Origin: Chitinophagales bacterium
GTDB lineage: Bacteria > Bacteroidota > Bacteroidia > Chitinophagales > Chitinophagaceae
DNA: 64,000 nucleotides
Assembly: GCA_015654695.1 (NCBI GenBank)
Contig: JAATGJ010000132.1
Span: 1 to 64,000 of the forward strand
Direction: 5' to 3'
Under the pieces are notes generated by a model. The model searched no databases and was not told where the DNA came from. It was given only the letters and a program-made list of their open reading frames with translations. The position numbers and the translations under genes were made by a program. Position 1 is the first letter of the stretch. Each line of letters opens with the position of its first letter. Shown here one piece after another: positions 1 to 9,120 of the stretch.

Positions 1-1164
1 ACTATAAACAGTTCAACTATTGAATTGCGTAATCCATCCAATGGATTGATTACAGCAACTGTTTCTTACAATGCCGCTACAAGAACAGCAACTTTAACCC
101 CATCAGCTGCGCTGGCTAATTCAACCATCTATACGGCAAAAGTCATAGGCGGAACGTCGGGTGTGAAAGACGCAGCAGGCAATCCTTTGGCAAGTGATTA
201 CAGTTGGTCATTCACTACAGTAGCTGTACCATCTCAGCCCCCCGTATCCATACAGAGTTTTACTACCAGAACAGGAAGGGTGGCTACTGCACATTCCTTA
301 ACAGGAGTGCCGGCAGGAGCATTACTAATACTGGCTACGACATCTGATGCTATCACATCTAATTGCAGCATTTCAAGTTCGCCTTCACTTACCTGGACTA
401 AACGGGCTGATGCCGGAGCCTCCAATAGCGACAACTCAGAAATATGGACCGCTGTTTATTCAGCGGGCGGCTCTATCACTGTCACCAGTAACTGGGGTGC
501 AGTAAGCCAGGCAAGCGTTTGCTATATAGTTTTAAATGCTGAACCTTCATTAGGAGGAGCTTCCGGAACCGCCGTTTCCCAATCCGCGCCTTCCGTCACT
601 ATTACTACCACAAGAAACAACAGTATCATTTTTGGTTGTACGGCAGACTGGAATGCAGTAAACGGAACAACCCGGACATTAAGAGATGCAGCTACTGAAA
701 GATTATATTTTAAAGATTCTTATTTCACTACCTATTATTATACTAAGTCAGCCGCTTCAATAGCGGCCTATACAGAAGGACTAAGTCTTCCAACGGGACA
801 GCAGGCCAGTACCGCATTGCTGGAAATAAGAGGCGCAAGCACGGCATCGTCAAGGCTTGCTAATCCTTCTTTTACTACTTCTAATTTTAATAACTCTAAG
901 ATTTACAGTTATAGCCTCGCGCAAAACTATCCCAATCCATTTACTAAAGCGACTACCCTGCAATTCACAATTCCAAAAGCTGAAAAAGTAAACTTAACAT
1001 TGTTTGATATAAGTGGCAGAGCAGTAAACGTGCTGGTAAATGGTTCAAGAGATGCGGGCACGCATACTGTCAACTTCAATGCCGGGTCACTTGCAAAAGG
1101 GATTTATTATTACAGGATGCAAGCCGGCAATTTCACTGATGTGAAAAAATTAACTATCCGGTAA
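1..1164 (+). CDS. T9SS cargo protein, Ig-like domain and type A sorting domain (5' partial)
   Basis: The reading frame is open from base 1, so the N-terminus lies outside the window; a TTG at 25 is not a convincing start. The visible N-terminal part resembles the end of a bacterial Ig-like (Big_5) domain, with the typical run from KDAAGNPL to WSFTT. A beta-rich middle of about 200 residues follows that I cannot assign. The last 80 residues form a type A T9SS sorting domain, beginning YPNPF and ending in GIYYYRM, an FTDVKKL stretch and a basic final residue. In this family that domain directs export across the outer membrane by the type 9 machinery, followed by cleavage and surface attachment or release. 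A rho-independent terminator follows the stop. The substrate or binding function is unknown. Confidence 0.85.
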   Translation, partial: TINSSTIELRNPSNGLITATVSYNAATRTATLTPSAALANSTIYTAKVIGGTSGVKDAAGNPLASDYSWSFTTVAVPSQPPVSIQSFTTRTGRVATAHSLTGVPAGALLILATTSDAITSNCSISSSPSLTWTKRADAGASNSDNSEIWTAVYSAGGSITVTSNWGAVSQASVCYIVLNAEPSLGGASGTAVSQSAPSVTITTTRNNSIIFGCTADWNAVNGTTRTLRDAATERLYFKDSYFTTYYYTKSAASIAAYTEGLSLPTGQQASTALLEIRGASTASSRLANPSFTTSNFNNSKIYSYSLAQNYPNPFTKATTLQFTIPKAEKVNLTLFDISGRAVNVLVNGSRDAGTHTVNFNAGSLAKGIYYYRMQAGNFTDVKKLTIR

Positions 1165-1191
1165 TTTCTTTTTTTTAGTTGGAAAAACCAG

Positions 1192-1217
1192 GCCCTGCTT
1201 TTTAGCGGGGCTTTTTT
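1192..1217 (+). terminator. Rho-independent terminator
   Basis: GCCCTGC and GCGGGGC form a 7-bp stem with one T-G pair around a TTTTTA loop, followed by six T residues. It lies 28 bases after the stop of the T9SS cargo gene and ends that transcript. The rest of the gap up to 1454 shows nothing I can assign. Confidence 0.85.
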
Positions 1218-1454
1218 ATGCAACCAGGCATGAAGAACGATGGAGAATAGAACGGTTTTACGCCAAATGATAAATGAAGTTCACCACCTGTTTTTAAAAC
1301 CCCGCCCAAAGCAAAGTATCTGGATGAAACAAATAAGAGAACCAGGTATTACACCTTCCTGATAAAAACCATAATTGCTGGTTAAAAAATGAAGACCAGT
1401 AATACGATTTGCTGAAGACTTTCGTTATAGACCAGCTATTACTTATTACCACAC

Positions 1455-2177
1455 ATGAAAAAAATATTTTTCGCTTTATTGTTCATAAGCGCATCTGCCG
1501 CCAGGGCCCAGATCATTGATTCATTGAATACGGCTAAGAACTGTATGTACATGAAGCCGGAAGAAAGAGAAATGATCTACGAGATCAACAGGGTTCGCAG
1601 CAATGCTAAATCATACCTTGTATATGTAGAACCGATGCTGGAGGAGGCTAAGAACATATTAAAGAACTCCGGGAAAGGCACAAAGAATTATAGCGTCACT
1701 TATACAACCAGTACAGTGAATGGCAAGGAATCAAACAGAACTGACACTGCCTGGCATTACAGCAACGTGGAAGAAGTAAAAGCATTGTCCACCCTGGTAA
1801 ATGATCTGAAGAAATTAAAAAAACTGCCGGTACTGCAGCCGGACAGTGGTATTTATAATGCAGCTAAAAAACATGCTGCCGACCAGGATGCACATGAATT
1901 GAAATTGTTGCATACAGGCAGTGATGGTTCCAGCCCCTGGGACAGGATCACGAAATTCTCTCCCCCTATGTCATTTGGCAACGAAAATATAGCAGGCAAA
2001 TACCCGGAACCATCCCCAATGGATATTGTTATCCAGTTATTGATTGATTCGGGTATTCCCGGTTATGGTCACCGGTATAATTTATTGGATCCGCAATGGA
2101 CATACGGAGCCTGCGTATCAGGTGGCAAGCAGCAAGGAATGTACTGGTGGATACAAAATTTTGGTGTAAAGAAATAA
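1455..2177 (+). CDS. Secreted CAP-domain (SCP/YkwD-like) protein
   Basis: The 240-residue product starts with a Sec signal peptide (MKKIFFALLF up to about residue 19, ending ARAQ). The C-terminal 130 residues match the CAP superfamily: a helix with AAKKHAADQDAH, a later His in LLHTGSDG, the NENIAG motif and the signature GHRYNLLDP, then a final strand ending in WWIQNFG. CAP proteins are extracellular or periplasmic; bacterial members are mostly uncharacterised. Residues 60-125 form a helical insertion before the CAP core. It stands alone on the plus strand and converges on the hydrolase gene that ends 6 bases downstream. Confidence 0.85.
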   Translation: MKKIFFALLFISASAARAQIIDSLNTAKNCMYMKPEEREMIYEINRVRSNAKSYLVYVEPMLEEAKNILKNSGKGTKNYSVTYTTSTVNGKESNRTDTAWHYSNVEEVKALSTLVNDLKKLKKLPVLQPDSGIYNAAKKHAADQDAHELKLLHTGSDGSSPWDRITKFSPPMSFGNENIAGKYPEPSPMDIVIQLLIDSGIPGYGHRYNLLDPQWTYGACVSGGKQQGMYWWIQNFGVKK

Positions 2178-2183
2178 TCGTTA

Positions 2184-3464
2184 TCAATCATCCAGTGCGG
2201 CATAAGTCAGCGCCCTGAATTTTTCTACCACATCGCCATGAGTTGATCGCTGCAACTGGCGATAAAAAAGCATCACCATTTTTTCTTTCGGATCAACCCA
2301 GTAAGAAGTACTGAACGCACCACCCCAGCTGTAAGTACCAGCCTGTGCAGGCACATTGCCATTTTTTTCCGAAACGATCTGGAACCCTAAACCGAATTTA
2401 TCATCGCCACGGAAAATAGTATCGCCGACTTGGTTCATGGTCATCATGCGAACTGTATTACGGCTTAAAAGCCTTTTGCCGTTATACTCTCCTCCATTTA
2501 ATAACATCTGCAGAAAGACAGCATAGTCATAAATCGGAGAAGAAAGCCCTGCTCCGCCGGAATAGTAAGTACTCTTCAACAAGGGGTAGTTGGCAAGAGT
2601 AGGGCCATTCAGCATATTGCCATCTGATTTTACCAAACGCCCTGTTGAGTCTTCTGTATATAAATTCACCAGCCGCCCGGTTTTTTCAGGCGGTAACTGG
2701 AAATAAGTATCCTTCATTCCCAGCGGCTCAAATATTTTTGTTTTAAAAAAATCGTATAAGGACATTCCCGAAATGACTTCTACCAGGCAACCCAGCAGGT
2801 CATTATTTAATCCGTACGTCCATTTCTGACCGGGCTGGTGCATCAGCGGTAATGTTCCGAGTTGTGTCATAGCATCCAGCAATGATCTGTCTGTTACGCC
2901 GAGGCCTGCTGTAATATTATTTTTTGCATAGATAGCATTCGCTTCCTTAGATCCTATTTGTGCATAGCCAAGTCCTGATGTATGTGTAAGCAGGTCCTTA
3001 ATAGTAATATCTCTTGTAGCAGGAACAGTGGTATAGGTAGTGTCGGCTGCATTGAATTTATCCAATACAGTTTGCTTTTTAAAAGAAGGCATATACTTTG
3101 AAACAGGATCGTTTATTAAAAGCTTTCCTTCTTCGAACAGCATCATGACGGCGACGCTGACGATAGCTTTCGTTTGTGAAGCAATCCTGAAAATGGCATC
3201 TTTCTGCAAAGGTGCTTTTGTTTCCAGGTCATTGTAGCCTGTTGCTTTATAGTAAACTATTTTACCGTTACGGATGATCAATGCTTCTCCCCCGTTCATC
3301 CATCCGTTCTTCACCCATTCGTTCATGGCATTGTCTATTCTTTTCAAACGTTCAGTTGAAAAACCTGCTGTCTCCGGAACCGCGGCGGTTATTGGTTCAC
3401 TCTTTTGAGCTGTAGTTCCTGCTACCAGCGCAAAGAATAAAAGAATGAATATATATTTTCTCAT
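2184..3464 (-). CDS. Class C beta-lactamase-like serine hydrolase
   Basis: The product has 426 residues with a signal peptide (MRKYIFILLFFALVAGTTAQ). The catalytic SxxK tetrad is seen as SQTK in RIASQTKAIVS, followed by LLTHTSGLGY, and a YGLN stretch occupies the usual YxN position. A GGAFSTSYW segment near the C-terminus takes the place of the KTG strand. This is Pfam Beta-lactamase (PF00144), which includes esterases, D-aminopeptidases and penicillin-binding-like enzymes as well as AmpC. The altered KTG strand points to an esterase or peptidase rather than a true beta-lactamase. It is periplasmic. It probably forms its own transcription unit, since 64 bases separate it from the next minus-strand gene. 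Confidence 0.85.
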   Translation of the reverse strand: MRKYIFILLFFALVAGTTAQKSEPITAAVPETAGFSTERLKRIDNAMNEWVKNGWMNGGEALIIRNGKIVYYKATGYNDLETKAPLQKDAIFRIASQTKAIVSVAVMMLFEEGKLLINDPVSKYMPSFKKQTVLDKFNAADTTYTTVPATRDITIKDLLTHTSGLGYAQIGSKEANAIYAKNNITAGLGVTDRSLLDAMTQLGTLPLMHQPGQKWTYGLNNDLLGCLVEVISGMSLYDFFKTKIFEPLGMKDTYFQLPPEKTGRLVNLYTEDSTGRLVKSDGNMLNGPTLANYPLLKSTYYSGGAGLSSPIYDYAVFLQMLLNGGEYNGKRLLSRNTVRMMTMNQVGDTIFRGDDKFGLGFQIVSEKNGNVPAQAGTYSWGGAFSTSYWVDPKEKMVMLFYRQLQRSTHGDVVEKFRALTYAALDD

Positions 3465-3528
3465 GGAATCCTGCGTTTTTAAAATTAAGATTGAATATTA
3501 GTTTGTGAGGGTAAGATAAGAAAAGATA

Positions 3529-4995
3529 TTATTCTTCGATCCAGATAACCGAATTACCGGTATCGTGTTCATTTTGTTCCCATAGTTTATTATCAGGGTC
3601 AATGATCCATTTTCCGTCCACTACAAATTTATAAGCATGTTTGCCTGCAGTAAGATGAACATTTAATATCCATTCGTTTCCCTCCTTTTTCATAGCGAAA
3701 GTATTCGGCGACCAGTTATTAAAATCACCGGCGAGGTAAACCGTTGCAGCATTATCAAATCCCTTTAGCCTGAACACATGATTGGGTTTAATAACAAAAT
3801 AGAAATTGCCGGAGTTGTTATCCAAGTTTGTATTTCCCGGCGCCGCTGTCCATTTACCATCAATGATAAAATTATATTCATAATTACCCGGGCCAAGAGT
3901 ATAAGGCAGTTCCCACCCTGTTGCCGTTTTTTTCATGATGAGTTCATTGCTGCGCCACCCGTTAAATGACCCTGTCAATACTACCTCTTTGGCATCAGGG
4001 AAACCTTCGAGGTAAAACAAATAAGGTTTACCAATCTTCAATACAGAATTGAATTCACCGAACTCATTCGGGTAACGTTCCGGATTGGCAGGATCTTCGA
4101 ACCAGTGGCGGTCAGCAATAAACCTGTAGGTATAGGTACCTTCAGCAAGATAGAGTGGTTGTTCCCAGCCTGTCGCTGTTTTTACCATCAATAGTTCATC
4201 CGGTTCCCAGTTATTAAAACTACCTGACAGGTAAACTTTTTTTGTATCGCTGTGTTTCTCCAGTTTAAAAACAATATTGGTCTTGAAGAAAACAGAATTG
4301 ACATTGCCTTCCCCGTCATTTTCATTCAGCCTGTTATCCTGGTCAATCATCCAGTTGCCATCAACAATGAATTTATACCAGAATTTACCCGGCCCGAGTT
4401 TTACCCGGGCTATCCAGCCGCTATCGGTTTTGATCATTGCCTGCGCGTCAGGTTTCCAATCATTAAAACTTCCGGCCAACATAACAGTCTTCGCCTTGCT
4501 ATTGTTGCGCAGGTAAAAAGTAACCAGCGAATCCTTTATTGAAAAGGGGTATTTATTTTTGAACTTATTATAACCATATACGACACGGTTACTTACCGAA
4601 GGAAAACGCAGTGCGATGGCTGCCTCTTTCTCTGCAAACAAAATCCTTTCTGCAGGGTCATTGATTTTATCAAGACTGAATAAAGGCTTGCTGATGATAA
4701 ATACTTCTTCGTTATCTATTTCCACTTTCCATCCAAGTATTCGCAGGGAATCAAGCAATACACCCCTGACGAATTTTGTAAGCGCCAGGTCCCGCAGGTT
4801 ATATTGATGACTGAAACTGTCAATAGATGCATCTGAGAGTTGCTTGCCAAGGGCAATGTACATTTTATTATTTTTGACAGTATAGTTCTTTACCTGCGGT
4901 TGCGCATTACTCTCCGTAAAGCCAACCACCAGCAATAGCAACATGCAAAAACAAAAGCGTACCAACTTCTGTATAATATGTATGGTACCCTTCAT
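3529..4995 (-). CDS. Secreted protein with four tandem glycogen-binding (AMPK/CBM48-like) modules
   Basis: A signal peptide ending in SNAQ (about residue 34 from the upper ATG) is followed by an unassigned domain of about 120 residues. Four repeats come next, roughly at 160-240, 244-322, 328-404 and 408-488. Each has the core G-S/D-FN-x-W, then GW or EW, then a Y-x-(F/Y)-x-(F/I)-I/V-(D/A) strand, and most repeats also carry a D-G-x-W turn. This is the fold of AMPK glycogen-binding/CBM48 modules. No catalytic domain is visible, so the protein looks like a pure alpha-glucan-binding or scaffold protein; that role is inferred. Two starts are possible, at 5001 and 4995. The one at 4995 forms an ATGA overlap with the stop of the upstream protease gene, which favours it and suggests translational coupling. 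Confidence 0.85.
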   Translation of the reverse strand: MKGTIHIIQKLVRFCFCMLLLLVVGFTESNAQPQVKNYTVKNNKMYIALGKQLSDASIDSFSHQYNLRDLALTKFVRGVLLDSLRILGWKVEIDNEEVFIISKPLFSLDKINDPAERILFAEKEAAIALRFPSVSNRVVYGYNKFKNKYPFSIKDSLVTFYLRNNSKAKTVMLAGSFNDWKPDAQAMIKTDSGWIARVKLGPGKFWYKFIVDGNWMIDQDNRLNENDGEGNVNSVFFKTNIVFKLEKHSDTKKVYLSGSFNNWEPDELLMVKTATGWEQPLYLAEGTYTYRFIADRHWFEDPANPERYPNEFGEFNSVLKIGKPYLFYLEGFPDAKEVVLTGSFNGWRSNELIMKKTATGWELPYTLGPGNYEYNFIIDGKWTAAPGNTNLDNNSGNFYFVIKPNHVFRLKGFDNAATVYLAGDFNNWSPNTFAMKKEGNEWILNVHLTAGKHAYKFVVDGKWIIDPDNKLWEQNEHDTGNSVIWIEE

Positions 4996-6014
4996 TTCCA
5001 TATATACATTTTAAGATTTACAAAGTTAAACCCAATTTTGTGCAGGGAAAGGAAATCAAATCCCAGCATTCCATCAAGGCACATGTCATCGTAGGCCCTG
5101 CACATCTTTTCCAGGTTAGTGACTACCACAGGCAGGTTACCCATATCCCTGCCACCCATTTTCATATTTCTCATGTCACCAGTCAATGCTTCCACTTTTG
5201 TATTACCGCTGCCGGTAAGCAGTATGCGGTTGGTGATGGATACATTTTCAAATATTTTATTGGGCAGGCGGCTGTCCAGGATATTTGCCTCTGCACCGGT
5301 ATCAAGGATAAACGTTAGTTTCTTGCCCGCCATTTCTCCGTATGTAAAAAGTTTGTTATCCTTTATAGCAATCGGCAACTCATTATAGGCGGATGTATCT
5401 TTCAGCATATCGCTTTTATACGTACGTGCTTCCTTTTTACTGATGAGGTGAAGATGAATAAGGTTGTTCTCATAATCAATGATCATTTCAAAACGTTTAA
5501 AAAGCTGCATACCCAGTAATCCGAGTATCCTGATACCTTTACTATTTTCTATATGTCCCAGGTTGATCCTGTCTGCTTCTATCCGCGAATATTTAATGGG
5601 GCCTACTACCAGGCTGGCTACATCTGCGGGACTGGAAGTGGATACGCTTCCGGTAATCCCTCCTGATTCTTCCCGGGTATGTGAGGATGAGGTGTAATGA
5701 CGGAAATAGGTCATGTTTAATATCAACCCCGGCGCACCGGTATCTAAAATGAAATTACCTTCTGTGGTATCCACTCTTGCTTTTATCACGATCAGGTTAC
5801 CGGCCCGGTTGAATGGGATGGTGCAGGTGGGCGTATCACTGGTAACAACGGGATCATTGTTGAAGCCTGCAGGTAATTGATCAAGGAGTATGGAGTCAGT
5901 GAAAATACTTTTCTCAGCAGGTATATTTTTCAATGCTGCCTCACCATTCCCTATTGTAATTGCAAAGGATAATAATATCCCTATGCAGCTGATCAATGTA
6001 GGAAATGAAAACAT
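4992..6014 (-). CDS. Tandem retropepsin-like aspartic protease, membrane-anchored or secreted
   Basis: The 340-residue product begins with a hydrophobic N-terminal segment (residues 5-22). Two retropepsin-like halves follow, each with a FILDTGA active-site strand: Asp91 in the first and Asp238 in the second. Each half ends with the family's hydrophobic GLLGMQL or GMLGFDFL motif. This matches the Asp_protease_2 (PF13650) group. Viral retropepsins are homodimers; here both halves are in one chain, which suggests an intramolecular pepsin-like active site. The protein probably acts in the periplasm. It is the first gene of a coupled pair with the glycogen-binding protein, so a role in processing that or another envelope protein is plausible but unproven. 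Confidence 0.85.
   Translation of the reverse strand: MFSFPTLISCIGILLSFAITIGNGEAALKNIPAEKSIFTDSILLDQLPAGFNNDPVVTSDTPTCTIPFNRAGNLIVIKARVDTTEGNFILDTGAPGLILNMTYFRHYTSSSHTREESGGITGSVSTSSPADVASLVVGPIKYSRIEADRINLGHIENSKGIRILGLLGMQLFKRFEMIIDYENNLIHLHLISKKEARTYKSDMLKDTSAYNELPIAIKDNKLFTYGEMAGKKLTFILDTGAEANILDSRLPNKIFENVSITNRILLTGSGNTKVEALTGDMRNMKMGGRDMGNLPVVVTNLEKMCRAYDDMCLDGMLGFDFLSLHKIGFNFVNLKMYIWK
5021..5028 (-). promoter_or_regulatory. Possible internal promoter -7 element (TAACTTTG)
   Basis: On the minus strand this reads TAACTTTG, an exact match to the Bacteroidota -7 consensus TAnnTTTG, 20-25 bases before the glycogen-binding gene start and inside the end of the protease gene. It overlaps codons for the conserved protease C-terminus, so the match may be fortuitous. 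If real, it would let the second gene be transcribed alone. Confidence 0.35.
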
Positions 6015-6141
6015 ACTACCGGCTTGGGCTGTAAAAATAAATGATGGCGCTTACAATTCACCCGCTTCATTATATGCGGAACTATTTCAGGACAAAAGGA
6101 AATGACCGCAAAGAAGGCTAACAAATCAGGAGGCCATTAAC

Positions 6142-7377
6142 TCACTCTTCAATAAAATCCATCTCTTTTCCAAATGTTTCTTTGGTATAATAAACAGCTA
6201 TCCATCCGCAGAGCATGACGATTATCCCCACTACCCAGGCGGCAGTAATATAATCATCAAGCACAACGTTACTACGGAGCAACTGAAATAATAATAACAT
6301 GGGCCATAAAAATCCCCTCACCAGGTTTGGGATCGAAATAGCGGCGGTAGCCCGCAGGTTGGTGCCAAATTGCTCGGCGCTCATCGTGATATACAAAACC
6401 GAAATGCCTGCTCCAAATCCCAGGCCCATACAGAGTAAATACATATTGGCAGCACTGCCCCCGCCTTTCAGTAAAAAAAATAAGGCAATAAAAATGCTAA
6501 GTATACTGTAATAGATGTACAGTGTTTTTTTCCTGCTTTTAATATAGTTGGCTAAAATGCCGGCGCTCATATCACCAAAAGCAAGTGCCACGTATTGCAG
6601 CATTAAGGATTTCGGCTGGTCAAACCCAACAATGCCGAACCTTGTTGCAAACTCATTGGAGAAAGTGATCAATACCCCGATCACATACCATACCGGCAAT
6701 CCAATCATGATCGCACGGAAATAACGGACAAACCTTTCCCGGGTAGCAAATATCATCAGCAGGTTTCCCATCTTCACCCCGCCTTTTTTTACAGCATCAT
6801 ACATACCGCTGTCCAGCACTTTCATTCTTAAAAAAAGCAATGCAAGACCCATACCGCCTCCGATAAAATAACACAAACGCCAATTACCATCGCTCAGGTC
6901 ATGCACAAAGTAAGCGACAATAGTTCCCATCACACCACTGGTGGCAATGATAGCAGAAGCAATACCACGTTTTTCTTTTGGAAGCATTTCACTGGTAAGT
7001 GTAATGCTGGCGCCTAACTCGCCGGCCAGTCCAAGTCCTGCGATAAACCGTAATGCAGTATAAGTAGTAATATCCTGGACAAAGCCGTTGGCGATAGTTG
7101 CCAGTGAGTACAATAATATAGAACCGAACAACACACTCTTTCTTCCTTTTTTATCACCCAGAATGCCCCACGCGATTCCTCCAATGACAAGGCCCATCAT
7201 TTGCCACCCGATGATATTTTCACCCACCGTTTTTGCTGCATCTCCTGTTACTCCCAGTTCTTTAAAACTGGCAATCCGGGTAATACCAAATACCTGGAGG
7301 TCGTATATATCTACAAAAAATCCCAGGGCGCCAACTATGACAGGAAAGGAAAAAACACTGTATTGTTTGGGTTGCAT
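6142..7377 (-). CDS. MFS transporter, metabolite:H+ symporter (MHS-like)
   Basis: The product has 411 residues with about 12 predicted membrane segments. The MFS loop 2-3 motif is present as GILGDKKGRK, and the segment 4-5 region contains GELGASITL followed by PKEKRG, typical of the metabolite:proton symporter and sugar-transporter branches. The family imports organic acids, amino acids, betaines or sugars using the proton gradient; the substrate cannot be read from sequence. A soluble 6/7 loop is short. It is transcribed alone; neighbours give no substrate clue. Confidence 0.85.
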   Translation of the reverse strand: MQPKQYSVFSFPVIVGALGFFVDIYDLQVFGITRIASFKELGVTGDAAKTVGENIIGWQMMGLVIGGIAWGILGDKKGRKSVLFGSILLYSLATIANGFVQDITTYTALRFIAGLGLAGELGASITLTSEMLPKEKRGIASAIIATSGVMGTIVAYFVHDLSDGNWRLCYFIGGGMGLALLFLRMKVLDSGMYDAVKKGGVKMGNLLMIFATRERFVRYFRAIMIGLPVWYVIGVLITFSNEFATRFGIVGFDQPKSLMLQYVALAFGDMSAGILANYIKSRKKTLYIYYSILSIFIALFFLLKGGGSAANMYLLCMGLGFGAGISVLYITMSAEQFGTNLRATAAISIPNLVRGFLWPMLLLFQLLRSNVVLDDYITAAWVVGIIVMLCGWIAVYYTKETFGKEMDFIEE

Positions 7378-7455
7378 TCGTTAATGGTTATGGCTGTAGA
7401 GGAAAAAATAAAGATATTCGAAAACTTTAATAAATAAGCAGAAAACATAGACTGG

Positions 7456-7908
7456 TCATTTGTAGATTTTTTTCCAGTCTTCCGCAGTCATTTCAAATTT
7501 TATTTCCCCCTTTCCATGCATACCAGCTTCCCTCCAACCGGCCTTTCGATAAAATTGTTCTGCCCTTGTATTGGGAGAAGTGCCTAACCAAATTGTTTTG
7601 TGAGTTTGACTAAAATACCAATTGATCATATCATCATGGAGTTTTTTTCCTATCCCTCCTTTATCATAACCGGGTTGGATAAATAAAGCCCATACATTGT
7701 TGTCTGCCACTGATACAATGGCAAATCCCACTACCCTGTTATCTGCTATGCACACCCATCCTTTGCCCCGGTTGCTGATATAGTCTTCTACACCTTTATC
7801 GGGTACGAGGTCAGGATTAGAAAGAGTGTTTTCTTTTACTGAATTTCTTACAAATTGTATCTGTGGAATATCTGTTGGCCACGCCTCTCTGAAAATCATA
7901 TATATCAT
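7456..7908 (-). CDS. GNAT family N-acetyltransferase
   Basis: This small acetyltransferase of about 150 residues carries the acetyl-CoA-binding motif A as GYDKGGIGKKL, then the late strand and helix with NTRAEQFYRKAGW, which is the usual GNAT beta-bulge and helix signature. I chose the ATG at 7908: the open frame extends to a TTG at 7938, but that would lie upstream of the apparent -7 promoter element at 7936-7943. A GGAAA stretch precedes the 7908 ATG. An ATG at 7899 is a second candidate. The acceptor substrate is unknown. Confidence 0.85.
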   Translation of the reverse strand: MIYMIFREAWPTDIPQIQFVRNSVKENTLSNPDLVPDKGVEDYISNRGKGWVCIADNRVVGFAIVSVADNNVWALFIQPGYDKGGIGKKLHDDMINWYFSQTHKTIWLGTSPNTRAEQFYRKAGWREAGMHGKGEIKFEMTAEDWKKIYK

Positions 7909-7935
7909 TAAATTTTCCGTTATTAATGTCTGGCG

Positions 7936-7943
7936 CAAATGTA
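7936..7943 (-). promoter_or_regulatory. -7 promoter element (TACATTTG) for the GNAT gene
   Basis: The minus strand reads TACATTTG, an exact TAnnTTTG match, 28 bases before the preferred ATG at 7908. It supports that start over the upstream TTG. Confidence 0.55.
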
Positions 7944-7980
7944 TCTAAAAATAAAACCGCCCAGGAAATCCGGGGCGGTT
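7943..7980 (-). terminator. Rho-independent terminator of the lipoprotein gene
   Basis: AACCGCCC at 7955-7962 pairs with GGGCGGTT at 7973-7980. On the minus strand the stem is followed by TTATTTTT, so it ends transcription from the lipoprotein gene that stops at 8003 and separates it from the GNAT promoter. Confidence 0.8.
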
Positions 7981-8002
7981 GAAAATATTTTCTGTCGGAA
8001 AA

Positions 8003-8920
8003 TTAATATGGGTGTATTACAGTTATCGTATCGCCCCTGAGCCCTGTCCACATAACTTTGTAATAATAACTACCTGTACCGGGGCAGGAAGTTTCGTTCC
8101 CGCTTGCATTCAAGCCAAACGTGACAGAACCATTAACCAGGGGAGTTGTATGCGCTACCCTGCCACTGGTTAAACGAAAACTACAATCCTGGCGAACGAT
8201 CAATGGTGATGTAATAGCAGTAGAAAACGCCCCGCCAAAACGGTTAGTACCCCATTCTGCTATATTCGATGCACTGCCGTCACTATGTGTACCTGTTGTG
8301 GTGATAACCGCTCCGCCGCTATATGAAAACACTCTTTGTTTTGATACCTGCCAGCTTCTCTGCGCTCCATTGTCAAAAGTAACGGAGAGACCATTGCTGG
8401 TTATGCTATGAGTAATACTTCCTAATGCTACCAGGTTGAGCAGGAGGCCACCGCTTACATTCGTATAGGTTTGTGTACCATTAATAGTAATGCTTTTATT
8501 GTCGCTTACCCTTGTGATCTTTAAGTTCTGGAAAGTAACGGTGATAGCTGCGCCTGCGTTTTTCCATTGTGTTCCCTGCGGCGTGGATAACACTACAATA
8601 CCGGTACGGCTACGGTTGCCAAGGCAATTCGTGCCATTATATGTAATGGTAATAGTCATCGGGTTGCTGGTAGTATTCACGGCAATAGTCGCATCGCAAA
8701 TAACGCCCTGAACTCCCATAAAGCGGCCGGTGAAAGTCGGGTATGATTCTATTGCGATATCCGCATCATTCGAAACCGCATCTACTTCTGATGCAAAACG
8801 GGACTGATCATCCGAATGGGTGGCGATCTCGTTGTTGTCTTTGGGAGTGGAATCTTTTTTACAGGCAGCAAAGCCGATCAATAAAGAAAATGCCAAAAGA
8901 TAAAGAAATTGCTTTTTCAT
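8003..8920 (-). CDS. Hypothetical lipoprotein
   Basis: The 305-residue product has a lipoprotein signal peptide (MKKQFLYLLAF up to the lipobox, with Cys20 in FAACKKD). The rest is Thr/Ser/Asn-rich and predicted to be beta-rich. It shows repeated strands such as NPMTITITYNGTNC and SITINGTQTYTN, and two or three widely spaced Cys residues. I recognise no named domain. The motif NGTNCLGNRSRTG resembles a conserved segment of Bacteroidota lipoproteins of unknown function. It should be anchored to the outer membrane, facing the periplasm or the surface. It has its own promoter element upstream and a terminator downstream, so it is a single-gene unit. Confidence 0.75.
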   Translation of the reverse strand: MKKQFLYLLAFSLLIGFAACKKDSTPKDNNEIATHSDDQSRFASEVDAVSNDADIAIESYPTFTGRFMGVQGVICDATIAVNTTSNPMTITITYNGTNCLGNRSRTGIVVLSTPQGTQWKNAGAAITVTFQNLKITRVSDNKSITINGTQTYTNVSGGLLLNLVALGSITHSITSNGLSVTFDNGAQRSWQVSKQRVFSYSGGAVITTTGTHSDGSASNIAEWGTNRFGGAFSTAITSPLIVRQDCSFRLTSGRVAHTTPLVNGSVTFGLNASGNETSCPGTGSYYYKVMWTGLRGDTITVIHPY

Positions 8921-8981
8921 AAAAGTTGATTTTTAATAATTTCAGAGATAGACCGTGATACCGGTTGAAGGTTTAAGGTGG

Positions 8982-8989
8982 CAAAATTA
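8982..8989 (-). promoter_or_regulatory. -7 promoter element (TAATTTTG) for the lipoprotein gene
   Basis: Read on the minus strand this is TAATTTTG, an exact TAnnTTTG match 61 bases before the ATG at 8920. Nothing else is visible in the 200-base gap up to 9120. Confidence 0.5.
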
Positions 8990-9120
8990 TTTTTAAAATC
9001 CATGTCTTCACCTCTTACACAAGCTTAAACGCAGGTATAGCGTGTTTATTACAACAGGAAGGCGGAAAATATACTATGGGGGAAATGGAATGTTACGATT
9101 CATGGGCTGCCTGGCTGAAT

